Below are positions 1 to 5,731 of a stretch of 8,132 nucleotides of DNA, one piece after another. The notes under the pieces are model-generated. The model searched no databases and was not told where the DNA came from. It saw only the letters and a program-made list of their open reading frames with translations. The DNA is from Actinomycetes bacterium. GTDB taxonomy: Bacteria; Actinomycetota; Acidimicrobiia; Acidimicrobiales; RAAP-2. The DNA lies in NCBI GenBank assembly GCA_021807655.1, contig JAKBCT010000036.1, forward strand, positions 1 through 8,132, given 5' to 3'. Every line of letters starts with the position of its first letter. Position 1 is the stretch's first letter. Both the position numbers and the translations under genes were made by a program.

Positions 1-423
1 ACCGGACAGGTCGACATGGGTGAGGTGACCAGTGGCCCGGGACCCGACGGGTCGCTCGGTTCGGCGACGGTTGGTAATCCTCACGTGGTCGCGTTGGACG
101 ACCCGACGTGGACTGTGGAACAACGCGAACGTCGAGCGCGAGACTGGGCCGACGCGATGGGTGGGGCGAACGTTGAGTTCATCACGCCCGTGTCGCCCGA
201 TCGGATCGAGCTGAGCGTCTTCGAGCGAGGCGTGGGATGGACGCTCGCCTGTGGTACCGGTAGTTGCGCGGTCGCCGCGGTGGCGCGCGACCATGGTCTC
301 TGCGGCGACGTGGTGGTGATTGGCAACCCCGGCGGCGATCTCGAGGTGCGCCTCGAGGGACGGCGCGCCACCCTCGGGGGCCCGTTCCAGTTCGTCGCGA
401 ATGTGGAGTGGCTCGAAGCGTGA
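1..423 (+). CDS. dapF: Diaminopimelate epimerase, C-terminal part (5' end outside window)
   Basis: This enzyme interconverts LL- and meso-diaminopimelate in the cytoplasm, the last DAP step before peptidoglycan and lysine synthesis. The reading frame is open from base 1, so the 140 visible residues are the C-terminal half of a family protein of about 270-290 residues; the ATG at 16 is internal. Visible family marks are VDMG (residues 4-7), GNPHVV (25-30), which carries a substrate-binding Asn, and ERGVGWTLACGTGSC (75-89). Cys84 in ACGTG is the second of the two catalytic cysteines; the first lies outside the window. The Glu-Arg pair (75-76) that contacts substrate is kept. The residue usually Glu in GxGETxxCG is Trp here. 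The stop codon overlaps the GTG start of hflX by GTGA, indicating a shared transcript and coupled translation. The identification is firm. Confidence 0.93.
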   Translation, partial: TGQVDMGEVTSGPGPDGSLGSATVGNPHVVALDDPTWTVEQRERRARDWADAMGGANVEFITPVSPDRIELSVFERGVGWTLACGTGSCAVAAVARDHGLCGDVVVIGNPGGDLEVRLEGRRATLGGPFQFVANVEWLEA

Positions 424-1700
424 CCTACGTTCCCACGACCCTCATCGACCGAAGTTTTCGCGAGCGGATCGTGCTGGTTGGCGTTCAGTTCCCCACGCTT
501 CGAGCCGGTGACGTGGAGCGTCAACTCGACGAGTTGGCGTTGCTGGTGGATACTGCCGGCGCCGACGTGGTCGCGCGCATTGTCCAGCGTCGCGACGCAC
601 CAGACCCCGCGACGTTCCTCGGTTCGGGCAAGGTGCGCGAACTGGCCGAGATCTGTCTCGCGGTGGACGCCGACACCGTGGTGTTCGAACACGCCCTGAC
701 GCCAGCCCAGCAGCGCAACCTCGAAAAACTTCTTGGTCGCACCGCGATCGATCGCACGGCCGTGATTCTGGACATCTTCGCGCAGAATGCGCGTACCCCC
801 GAGGGTAAGGCGCAGGTCGAGTTGGCCCTGCTGCAGTACCGACTGCCGCGACTGCGCCGTGCCGGAGGGTCACTGTCCCAGCAGGCCGGGCGCATCGGCA
901 CGAGGGGACCGGGCGAGACCCAGCTCGAAGTTGATCGACGGCGACTGGTTCAGCGCATGCACCGAATTCGAGCCGAACTGAAGGAGATCGATCGCACGCG
1001 CGGCGTCCAGCGCCAAGGTCGAGATCGCGGGCGTCACCGTGAAGTGACTTTGGTGGGCTACACCAACGCTGGCAAGTCGTCGATGCTGAACGCTCTGACC
1101 GACGCTCGCGTGGCGGTCGAGAATCGGCTCTTCGTCACGCTCGATCCGCGCACCCGACAGCGCCAGCTGCCCGGCGGCGAGACCGTGTTGTTCACCGACA
1201 CCGTCGGGTTCATCTCGAACTTGCCCCACGAGTTGGTCGAAGCCTTCATGAGCACGTTGCGTTCGGTGCAGCTCGCCGACCTGCTCGTGCACGTCGTGGA
1301 CGCCAGCAGTGACGGGGCCGAACTACAGATTTCGGCCGTCCACGAGGTCTTGGGTACCATTGGCGCCGACCGCGTGCCCGAGCTACTGGTCTTCAACAAG
1401 TCAGACGTGTCGCCGGCGCGAGCGCGCGAACTCGCCGCGCGGTATCCGAACAGCGTGTTCGCATCGGCCCTGAGCGGTGACCATATGGACACCGTCGTCG
1501 CCGCGATCGCCGAGCGGCTCCGCGATGACGATCTCGTTATTACGATTCGCCTGCCGCTCGAGCGCGGCGACCTGGTGGCCGCGGCCCACCGTGAGGGCGA
1601 CGTGCTGGCGACCACCGTTGACCACGACGCGGTCGTGCTGCGCGTTTCGCTCGACGCCGTGGGTGCGGCCCGGTTCAACGAGTGGCGTGTGCCGGCGTGA
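420..1700 (+). CDS. hflX: GTPase HflX, ribosome-associated
   Basis: HflX is a cytoplasmic GTPase that binds the 50S subunit and rescues or splits stalled ribosomes, for example after heat or antibiotic stress. I start it at GTG 420, giving 426 residues, the same length as E. coli HflX. An in-frame ATG at 264 would add 52 Arg-rich residues read from inside dapF and is rejected. The N-terminal HflX domain comes first, then the signature GPGETQLE (163-170) and a helical linker. The G domain follows: G1 GYTNAGKSS (213-221), Thr240 in switch I, G3 DTVGF (260-264), G4 NKSD (326-329) and G5 SALSG (349-353). GGAG at 405-408 is a plausible ribosome binding site with 11-base spacing. The gene overlaps dapF upstream and dapC downstream by GTGA. 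dapF-hflX adjacency is common in actinomycetes. All GTPase motifs are intact. Confidence 0.95.
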   Translation: MTYVPTTLIDRSFRERIVLVGVQFPTLRAGDVERQLDELALLVDTAGADVVARIVQRRDAPDPATFLGSGKVRELAEICLAVDADTVVFEHALTPAQQRNLEKLLGRTAIDRTAVILDIFAQNARTPEGKAQVELALLQYRLPRLRRAGGSLSQQAGRIGTRGPGETQLEVDRRRLVQRMHRIRAELKEIDRTRGVQRQGRDRGRHREVTLVGYTNAGKSSMLNALTDARVAVENRLFVTLDPRTRQRQLPGGETVLFTDTVGFISNLPHELVEAFMSTLRSVQLADLLVHVVDASSDGAELQISAVHEVLGTIGADRVPELLVFNKSDVSPARARELAARYPNSVFASALSGDHMDTVVAAIAERLRDDDLVITIRLPLERGDLVAAAHREGDVLATTVDHDAVVLRVSLDAVGAARFNEWRVPA

Positions 1701-2803
1701 GTTTCGCGCCGCCCCCGTACCCGTACGAGCGTCTCGACGCGATTCGCCGCCTCGCCGAAACCCACGACGGGGGAGCGATTGACTGCTCGATCGGCACGCC
1801 GATCGATGCGCCTCCGGAGGGCGTCATTGCCGAGTTGGCCCGGGGCACGGGTGCCCGAGGCTATCCACCATCGGCGGGCACTGGCGCCTTTCGCGCGAGC
1901 GCGTCAGCGTGGCTGGAACGGCGATTCGGGGTGCGCGTGGGTCCCGATGACGTCGCCGCGTGCGTGGGTACCAAGGAGTTCGTCGGATCGGTCGCCGCGT
2001 TCCTGCACTTGCGCGATCCCCAGCGTGACACGGTGCTCTACCCGGAGATCAGCTATCCGACGTACGCGATGGGAGCGACACTGTCGGGTCTGCGAGCCGT
2101 CCCGGTCGCTCTACGAGCGGGGAGGCTCGATCTGGCGAGCGTGCGGGCGAGTGACGCGCGACGCGCGTTGGTCCTGTGGGCGAACGCGCCGTCGAATCCC
2201 ACCGGCGCGTTGGACGATCTCACCGGCGTCGCCGCGTGGGGTCGCGCCCACGACGTGCTCGTGGCGAGCGACGAGTGCTACGCCGATTTCACGTGGGAGG
2301 GCCCACCCCGAACGATCTTGGGCGAGGATGCGTCGGGCACGCTCGCGCTGCACTCCGCGTCCAAGCGCTCCAACCTCGCGGGCCTACGGGTCGGCTTTTA
2401 CGCTGGCGACCACGATCTCGTGGCCTACCTGCGCGCGGTGCGCCAGCACGCGGGGTTGATGGTTCCCGGGCCCGTTCAGGCCGCGGCGACCGTCGCCTAC
2501 GGTGACGACGATCACGTTGCGGCACAACGACTGCGCTACCGAGCCCGTCTGGAGCGTTTGGCCGCGGCGCTCGAGGGTTACGGTATCAACGCACCGCTGC
2601 CGCAGGGGGGCTTTTATCTGTGGTGCTCGCGCCCGGGTGACGACGGCTGGACTCTGGCCGATGAGCTGGCGAGGGTGGCCGGCCTCGTCGCCAGTCCGGG
2701 CGACCTCTACGGTGCGCCGGGGAGACCCTTCGTGCGCATCGCGATGGTTCAGCCGACGCCGCGGATCGAGCTCGCCGCCCAGCGGCTCGAAGCGGCAACC
2801 TAA
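1697..2803 (+). CDS. dapC: N-succinyldiaminopimelate aminotransferase (class I/II, PLP)
   Basis: This PLP-dependent aminotransferase should make N-succinyl-LL-diaminopimelate from N-succinyl-2-amino-6-ketopimelate with glutamate as donor. From GTG 1697 the protein has 368 residues. A GTG at 1682 in the same frame would add five residues; 1697 is preferred because it gives the GTGA overlap with the hflX stop seen at two other junctions here. Fold-type I marks are SIGTPID (31-37), NAPSNPTG (163-170, Asn167 stacking on PLP), SDECY (191-195, Asp192 binding the pyridine nitrogen), SASKRSN (220-226, Lys223 forming the Schiff base) and FVRIAMV (345-351, Arg347 binding the substrate carboxylate). The opening PPYPYERL and SIGTP resemble the actinobacterial DapC group. 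Sequence alone does not fix substrate in this superfamily; the adjacent dapD, dapE and dapF make DapC the best call. No strong ribosome binding site is seen, consistent with coupling to hflX. Confidence 0.88.
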   Translation: MSFAPPPYPYERLDAIRRLAETHDGGAIDCSIGTPIDAPPEGVIAELARGTGARGYPPSAGTGAFRASASAWLERRFGVRVGPDDVAACVGTKEFVGSVAAFLHLRDPQRDTVLYPEISYPTYAMGATLSGLRAVPVALRAGRLDLASVRASDARRALVLWANAPSNPTGALDDLTGVAAWGRAHDVLVASDECYADFTWEGPPRTILGEDASGTLALHSASKRSNLAGLRVGFYAGDHDLVAYLRAVRQHAGLMVPGPVQAAATVAYGDDDHVAAQRLRYRARLERLAAALEGYGINAPLPQGGFYLWCSRPGDDGWTLADELARVAGLVASPGDLYGAPGRPFVRIAMVQPTPRIELAAQRLEAAT

Positions 2804-2811
2804 CCCGACGG

Positions 2812-2817
2812 TACGAT
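2812..2817 (+). promoter_or_regulatory. Candidate -10 element (TACGAT) for a leaderless dapD transcript
   Basis: TACGAT fits the actinobacterial TANNNT -10 pattern. If its last base is at -7, the start site is 2824, the A of the dapD ATG, so the mRNA would have no leader. The 20-base dapC-dapD gap has no clear Shine-Dalgarno sequence, which agrees with this. The same hexamer is the predicted -10 of lexA in this window. No recognisable -35 lies 17-18 bases upstream (GAAGCG). The call is tentative. Confidence 0.4.
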
Positions 2818-2823
2818 GAGCCA

Positions 2824-3648
2824 ATGACGTCACTGGAGAGCCGAATCGACACGTGGTACGAACGAATCGACACCCTGACACCGGACAATATTGAGGCACG
2901 ACGCGACGTCGAGCTGGTGATCACCAAACTCGATGACGGTCAGTTGCGCGTGGCCGAGGTTGAACCGGGTGGCGCGGTGACGGTGCACGAGTGGGTGCGC
3001 CGCGCGATCCTGCTCCTCTTTCGCCTGCGCGCGATTCAGCGCTACGACGTTGGGCCGTTCGAGTACGCGGACAAGCTCGAGTTGAAGCACGACTTCGAAC
3101 GCCGAGGCGTGCGCGTCGTGCCGGGTGCGTCGGCGCGCCGCGGGAGTTTCCTCAGCCCGGGCGTCATACTCATGCCGAGTTACGTCAACATCGGCGCGTG
3201 GGTCGGTGCGGGCACCATGGTCGACACGTGGGCCACCGTCGGGAGCTGTGCGCAGATCGGCGCCAACGTGCACCTCGCGGGAGGCGTCGGCATTGGCGGG
3301 GTCCTCGAGCCGGCGAATGCCGTGCCGGTAGTAATCGAAGACGACGCCTTTATCGGCAGTCGCTGCATGATCGTGGAGGGTGCCCGCGTCGGACGGGGCT
3401 CGGTGCTCGGTGCCGGCACGATTCTGAACCCGTCGATTCCCGTCATTGACGCCCAAACGGGCGACGAGCTCTCACGGGGTCACGTGCCGGACTTCTGCGT
3501 CGCGGTGTCGGCCGGTCGACGCCGCGAGTTCCCCGGTGGCGAGTACGTCTTGCCCTGCGTACTGGTCATACGGCGACTCAGTGAGGGTGAACGTCACGAC
3601 AAGGTAGCCCTTAACGCGATTCTGCGCGATCACGGCGTGGCGACGTGA
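2824..3648 (+). CDS. dapD: Tetrahydrodipicolinate N-succinyltransferase, E. coli-type
   Basis: DapD transfers succinyl from succinyl-CoA to tetrahydrodipicolinate, committing it to the succinylase branch of DAP/lysine synthesis; the active enzyme is a cytoplasmic trimer. The protein has 274 residues, the same length as E. coli DapD. A helical N-terminal domain (about 1-100, with VAEVEPGGAVTVHEWVRRA at 43-61) precedes a left-handed beta-helix of hexapeptide repeats (about 100-205). The most diagnostic stretches are VLMPSYVNIG-like (114-124), MVDTWATVGSCAQIG (132-146) and HLAGGVGIGGVLEP (150-163), nearly identical to E. coli. Asp134 and Glu185 align with the proposed catalytic Asp and Glu. The longer mycobacterial DapD family lacks this pattern, so this is the proteobacterial-type family in an actinobacterial-looking context. 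ATG 2824 follows dapC by 20 bases; the end overlaps dapE by GTGA. Confidence 0.95.
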   Translation: MTSLESRIDTWYERIDTLTPDNIEARRDVELVITKLDDGQLRVAEVEPGGAVTVHEWVRRAILLLFRLRAIQRYDVGPFEYADKLELKHDFERRGVRVVPGASARRGSFLSPGVILMPSYVNIGAWVGAGTMVDTWATVGSCAQIGANVHLAGGVGIGGVLEPANAVPVVIEDDAFIGSRCMIVEGARVGRGSVLGAGTILNPSIPVIDAQTGDELSRGHVPDFCVAVSAGRRREFPGGEYVLPCVLVIRRLSEGERHDKVALNAILRDHGVAT

Positions 3649-4694
3649 ACCCACTCGCCGACGTCCTACGGCTCGTGCGACTCGAGTCGGTGAGTGGGCA
3701 TGAATCGGCCATCGCGGCGTTCGTCGCGACGACGCTTCAAACGAATCCTCGACTGGACGTCGAGCGCATTGGCGACAACGTCGTGGCTCGCACCACGGGG
3801 CTCCACTCCACGCGACTCATTGTGGCCGGACACCTCGACACGGTGCCCGGCGACGCGAGCGTCGCGCGCCTCGACGGTGACGCCGTCACGGGTCTGGGTG
3901 CGTGCGACATGAAGGGCTCATTGTCGGTGATGCTCGACCTCGCTACTCGTGACGTCGCGCGACGAAACGAAGTGACGTGGATCTTCTACGCCCGCGAGGA
4001 AATCGCTCGATCCGAATCGGGCCTTCGCGAATTGCTCGAGTTGCGGCCCGACTTGCTCCAGGGCGATGTCGCGGTGCTCGCCGAGCCCACCGGTGGCGTT
4101 GTTGAGGCCGGTTGCCAGGGCTCGCTGCGACTGAGCGTGGAGGTGCGTGGCAGTCGTGCGCACACCGCGCGGCCCTTCATGGGTCGCAACGCGATACATC
4201 GTCTCGGCGAGGTGGTCGCGAAGGTTGCGGCGTATCGGCCACGAGAGGTCGTTATCGACGGTATCGAATACACCGAACAGTTGCAGGTCGTGGCCATCGA
4301 GGGTGGCGTAGCGGCCAACGTCGTACCCGACGTTGGCCGGTGCGTGATCAACCACCGCTTCGCGCCGGACCGAACGTTTCAAACCGCGACCGAGTGGCTG
4401 CGCGGCTACTTGGCGCCGACGATTGAGCCGGGCGACGAGGTGACACTCGATGACTGGGCGCCGGCCGCGCTACCGGCAATGCGTGACGAGCGGCTTCGTG
4501 CGCTCGAGGTGCTGTCCGGTCATCGCGCGAGGGCCAAGTTGGGCTGGACCGACGTCGCGACGTTCGCCGAACTTGGCGTTCCGGCCACGAACTTCGGCGC
4601 CGGCGATCCCATGCTTGCGCACCACCCGAACGAACGAGTTACGGCTGACGAGTTATTGAACTTCTCGCGCGTCCTGGCCCAATGGATCAGTTGA
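3645..4694 (+). CDS. dapE: Succinyl-diaminopimelate desuccinylase (M20 metallopeptidase family)
   Basis: DapE hydrolyses N-succinyl-LL-DAP to succinate and LL-DAP using a dinuclear zinc centre, the step between DapC and DapF. From GTG 3645 the protein has 349 residues, within the family range. M20 marks in order are GHLDTVPGD (62-70; His63 metal ligand, Asp65 catalytic), GACDMKG (85-91; Asp88 bridging both metals), YAREEI (115-120; Glu118 general base, Glu119 ligand), LAEPTGG (145-151; Glu147 ligand), GSRAHTARP (169-177, dimerisation lid His173) and AHHPNERV (325-332, last metal His). The sequence resembles the Gram-positive DapE subfamily. The start overlaps the dapD stop by GTGA with no strong ribosome binding site, so translation is probably coupled to dapD. 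It is the last gene of the + strand operon and is convergent with lexA. M20 enzymes vary in substrate, but the neighbours settle it. Confidence 0.93.
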   Translation: MNPLADVLRLVRLESVSGHESAIAAFVATTLQTNPRLDVERIGDNVVARTTGLHSTRLIVAGHLDTVPGDASVARLDGDAVTGLGACDMKGSLSVMLDLATRDVARRNEVTWIFYAREEIARSESGLRELLELRPDLLQGDVAVLAEPTGGVVEAGCQGSLRLSVEVRGSRAHTARPFMGRNAIHRLGEVVAKVAAYRPREVVIDGIEYTEQLQVVAIEGGVAANVVPDVGRCVINHRFAPDRTFQTATEWLRGYLAPTIEPGDEVTLDDWAPAALPAMRDERLRALEVLSGHRARAKLGWTDVATFAELGVPATNFGAGDPMLAHHPNERVTADELLNFSRVLAQWIS

Positions 4695-4845
4695 TCCGCG
4701 CACGGCGGTGATTGGTCGGTCGTCGCGCAGTTCGTGTGGCGACCGGTCGCGGTGAGCGACGGGCCCCGTGCACGAAGTTCAACGGCGTCGACCAAAGGCC
4801 CTGGGACCACGTCTGAGCCGGGTGTTCGACGTGACCGCTTCGAGG
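4695..4845. other. Convergent intergenic gap between dapE and lexA
   Basis: These 151 bases separate the 3' ends of dapE (+) and lexA (-). I see no ORF with coding character and no hairpin followed by a T run in either direction. Small symmetric elements exist: GGATCA/TGATCC across the dapE stop (4684-4697), a 12-bp palindrome GCGACCGGTCGC (4739-4750), and TGACC/GGTCA across the lexA stop (4832-4848). None is convincing as a terminator. Confidence 0.5.
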
Positions 4846-5469
4846 TCAGTACGAGCGAAGTACCGCGATGACGCGGCCAAAGAGCACCACGTCAAGGGCG
4901 TCGAGCTCCATGGGCTCCATCGCCGAATTTTCTGGTTTCAAGATGACCCGTGATCCCTGGGCAAAGAAGCGCTTGACCGTCGCTTCGCCGCTGGGTAGAC
5001 CGGCCACGACGATTTCGCCGTTCTCGGCGCTGGACTGGCGACTGACCACGACGAAGTCACCCGAGAGGATTCCGGCGTCGATCATGGAGTCACCCCGTAC
5101 GCGCAAGACGAAACTCTCGCCACGCCCCGCGAACTGGCTGGGGATGGCCATTAGCTCGTGCGTCTGCTCTTCGGCGAGCACACCGGTGCCGGCGGCGACG
5201 TCACCGACGAAGGGGAGCGTGCGTACGCGGTGGTCGACGCTCGCGGCGTCGACGTCGAGCCGCACCGACAGCGTTCGGGGTTGTTGGGGATTCTTCGAGA
5301 TGTAGCCGGCGTCGCGCAAGACGGAGATGTGGTTCGCGACCGTGGCCGGAGACTTCAAGCCAACGTGGTCGCCGATCTCACGAATCGTTGGTGGAAAGTT
5401 ACGTTCGCGCTGACACGCCACAATGAATTCGAGTATCTGTCGACGCATGGGGGTGAGGACCTCGGCCAC
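4846..5469 (-). CDS. lexA: SOS-response repressor LexA (S24 self-cleaving)
   Basis: LexA represses DNA-damage genes and is inactivated when RecA filaments trigger its self-cleavage. I start it at GTG 5469, giving 207 residues, a normal length. The longer in-frame start at 5625 is rejected because the extra 52 codons would run through the promoter and both operators. A winged helix-turn-helix domain occupies about 1-72 (LTPMRRQILEFI, PPTIREIGDHVGLKSPATV, GYISKN). The S24 domain follows. The cleavage bond is Ala93-Gly94 in GDVAAGTG, the nucleophile is Ser128 in RGDSMIDAG, and the general base is Lys166 in ATVKRF, so the dyad is intact. A strong ribosome binding site (GAGGAAAGGAA) precedes the GTG. 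Two SOS boxes lie around the promoter, so it should repress itself. Placement downstream of the dapF-hflX block is a familiar actinobacterial arrangement. Confidence 0.97.
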   Translation of the reverse strand: MAEVLTPMRRQILEFIVACQRERNFPPTIREIGDHVGLKSPATVANHISVLRDAGYISKNPQQPRTLSVRLDVDAASVDHRVRTLPFVGDVAAGTGVLAEEQTHELMAIPSQFAGRGESFVLRVRGDSMIDAGILSGDFVVVSRQSSAENGEIVVAGLPSGEATVKRFFAQGSRVILKPENSAMEPMELDALDVVLFGRVIAVLRSY

Positions 5470-5473
5470 GGTA

Positions 5474-5484
5474 TTCCTTTCCTC
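5474..5484 (-). promoter_or_regulatory. lexA ribosome binding site deciding the start
   Basis: Read on the minus strand this is GAGGAAAGGAA, two overlapping purine-rich Shine-Dalgarno options 5 and 8 bases from GTG 5469. It supports that start over the next in-frame ATG (codon 8) and over the upstream ATG at 5625. Confidence 0.8.
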
Positions 5485-5485
5485 A

Positions 5486-5501
5486 ACGAACAGCTGTTCG
5501 T
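5486..5501. promoter_or_regulatory. SOS box 1 (LexA operator), perfect 16-bp palindrome
   Basis: ACGAACAGCTGTTCGT is perfectly self-complementary and contains the CGAAC-N4-GTTCG LexA operator of the Actinomycetota/Bacillota type. It lies directly downstream of the predicted lexA -10 and covers the predicted start site near 5495, ending just before the ribosome binding site. LexA bound here would block transcription initiation from its own promoter. Confidence 0.92.
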
Positions 5502-5530
5502 ATCGTAGCCGCCGGACGACTCCAGGGCAA
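5502..5530 (-). promoter_or_regulatory. lexA promoter (-35 TTGCCC, 17-bp spacer, -10 TACGAT)
   Basis: On the minus strand the -35 TTGCCC is at 5530-5525 and the -10 TACGAT at 5507-5502, with the standard 17-bp spacing. The predicted start is near 5495, leaving a leader of about 26 bases that holds the ribosome binding site. SOS box 1 abuts the -10 and SOS box 2 overlaps the -35. Confidence 0.75.
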
Positions 5531-5541
5531 ACATCTGTTCG
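5528..5541. promoter_or_regulatory. SOS box 2 (LexA operator), one mismatch
   Basis: CAAACATCTGTTCG differs from CGAAC-N4-GTTCG at one position (A for G in the left half-site). It overlaps the lexA -35 hexamer, and its centre is 41 bp from that of SOS box 1, close to four helical turns, so two LexA dimers could sit on nearly the same face. It should bind more weakly than box 1. It lies 25 bases upstream of the predicted livK -35, too far to act simply as a livK operator. Confidence 0.75.
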
Positions 5542-5566
5542 CCTTATGCCGAATGGTTTTCTCGGG

Positions 5567-5594
5567 TTGAAAGAGTGGCTGCGAGGTTTACTAT
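5567..5594 (+). promoter_or_regulatory. livK: Candidate promoter for the livK transcript (TTGAAA, 16 bp, TACTAT)
   Basis: TTGAAA at 5567-5572 and TACTAT at 5589-5594 are close matches to the housekeeping sigma factor consensus with 16-bp spacing. The predicted start is near 5601, giving a leader of about 130 bases before livK. It is divergent from lexA and does not overlap the SOS boxes. A second TACTGT at 5607-5612 could be an alternative -10 but has no matching -35. Confidence 0.55.
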
Positions 5595-5617
5595 GACGCC
5601 TACTGCTACTGTGCGAC

Positions 5618-5731
5618 ATGGCCAAAGTGGCCTGGACAGTTTCCGCTCAGGTTTCCAATCGGTGTCGAATGGGTGACGTCGATGGGGCATTGGGGGGAAG
5701 TGAATTGACACAGTTGAGGAGGACGAGCTGA
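5618..5731 (+). CDS. Possible 37-residue upstream ORF overlapping the livK start
   Basis: An ATG at 5618 opens 37 codons, and the TGA stop at 5729-5731 shares its last base with the livK ATG (TGATG), a classic translational-coupling geometry. The peptide begins MAKVAWTVSAQV, has a single Cys at residue 16, and ends QLRRTS. It has no signal peptide, no run of Leu, Ile or Val codons as in attenuator leader peptides, and resembles no family I know. No Shine-Dalgarno sequence precedes it, so it would need a near-leaderless message. The livK ribosome binding site lies inside it. A chance open frame of this length is quite possible in GC-rich DNA. Only the exact stop/start overlap and its place within the predicted leader make it worth listing. 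Confidence 0.28.
   Translation: MAKVAWTVSAQVSNRCRMGDVDGALGGSELTQLRRTS
5716..5722 (+). promoter_or_regulatory. livK ribosome binding site
   Basis: GAGGAGG, eight bases before ATG 5731, is a near-perfect Shine-Dalgarno sequence. It fixes the livK start and suggests high translation, as expected for a binding protein needed in excess. Confidence 0.85.

Noticed and set aside
168..180. GAAC-GTTGA-GTTC, resembling an SOS box inside dapF
   Set aside because: The spacer is five bases instead of four and the site is inside a coding sequence, far from any promoter.
264..419. In-frame N-terminal extension of hflX from ATG 264
   Set aside because: It lies inside dapF, is an Arg-rich low-complexity shadow, and would make HflX 478 residues; GTG 420 gives the usual 426 residues and the GTGA overlap.
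81..692. 203-residue minus-strand ORF opposite dapF/hflX
   Set aside because: Both genes beneath it have clear motifs on the + strand; the product has no family character.
2830..3456. 208-residue antisense ORF opposite dapD
   Set aside because: It is rich in Arg, Ala and His as expected for a shadow of a GC-rich gene, has no ribosome binding site, and dapD on the other strand is unambiguous.
4684..4697. GGATCA/TGATCC inverted repeat over the dapE stop as a terminator
   Set aside because: The arms are six bases with a two-base loop (effectively a 5-bp stem), with no T run and no conserved-looking partner.
5158..5508. 116-residue + strand ORF opposite lexA
   Set aside because: It is the complement of the LexA coding frame with no motif or ribosome binding site.
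5470..5625. In-frame N-terminal extension of lexA from ATG 5625
   Set aside because: The extra 52 codons cover the lexA promoter, both SOS boxes and the ribosome binding site, and LexA proteins begin close to the LTPMRRQ segment.
5620..5632. GGCCA-AAG-TGGCC small hairpin in the livK leader
   Set aside because: A 5-bp stem is too short to claim as a riboswitch or regulatory structure, and no known riboswitch core is visible around it.
5705..5710. Perfect TTGACA before livK
   Set aside because: The matching -10 would fall on the livK start codon itself, so it cannot drive livK; probably chance.
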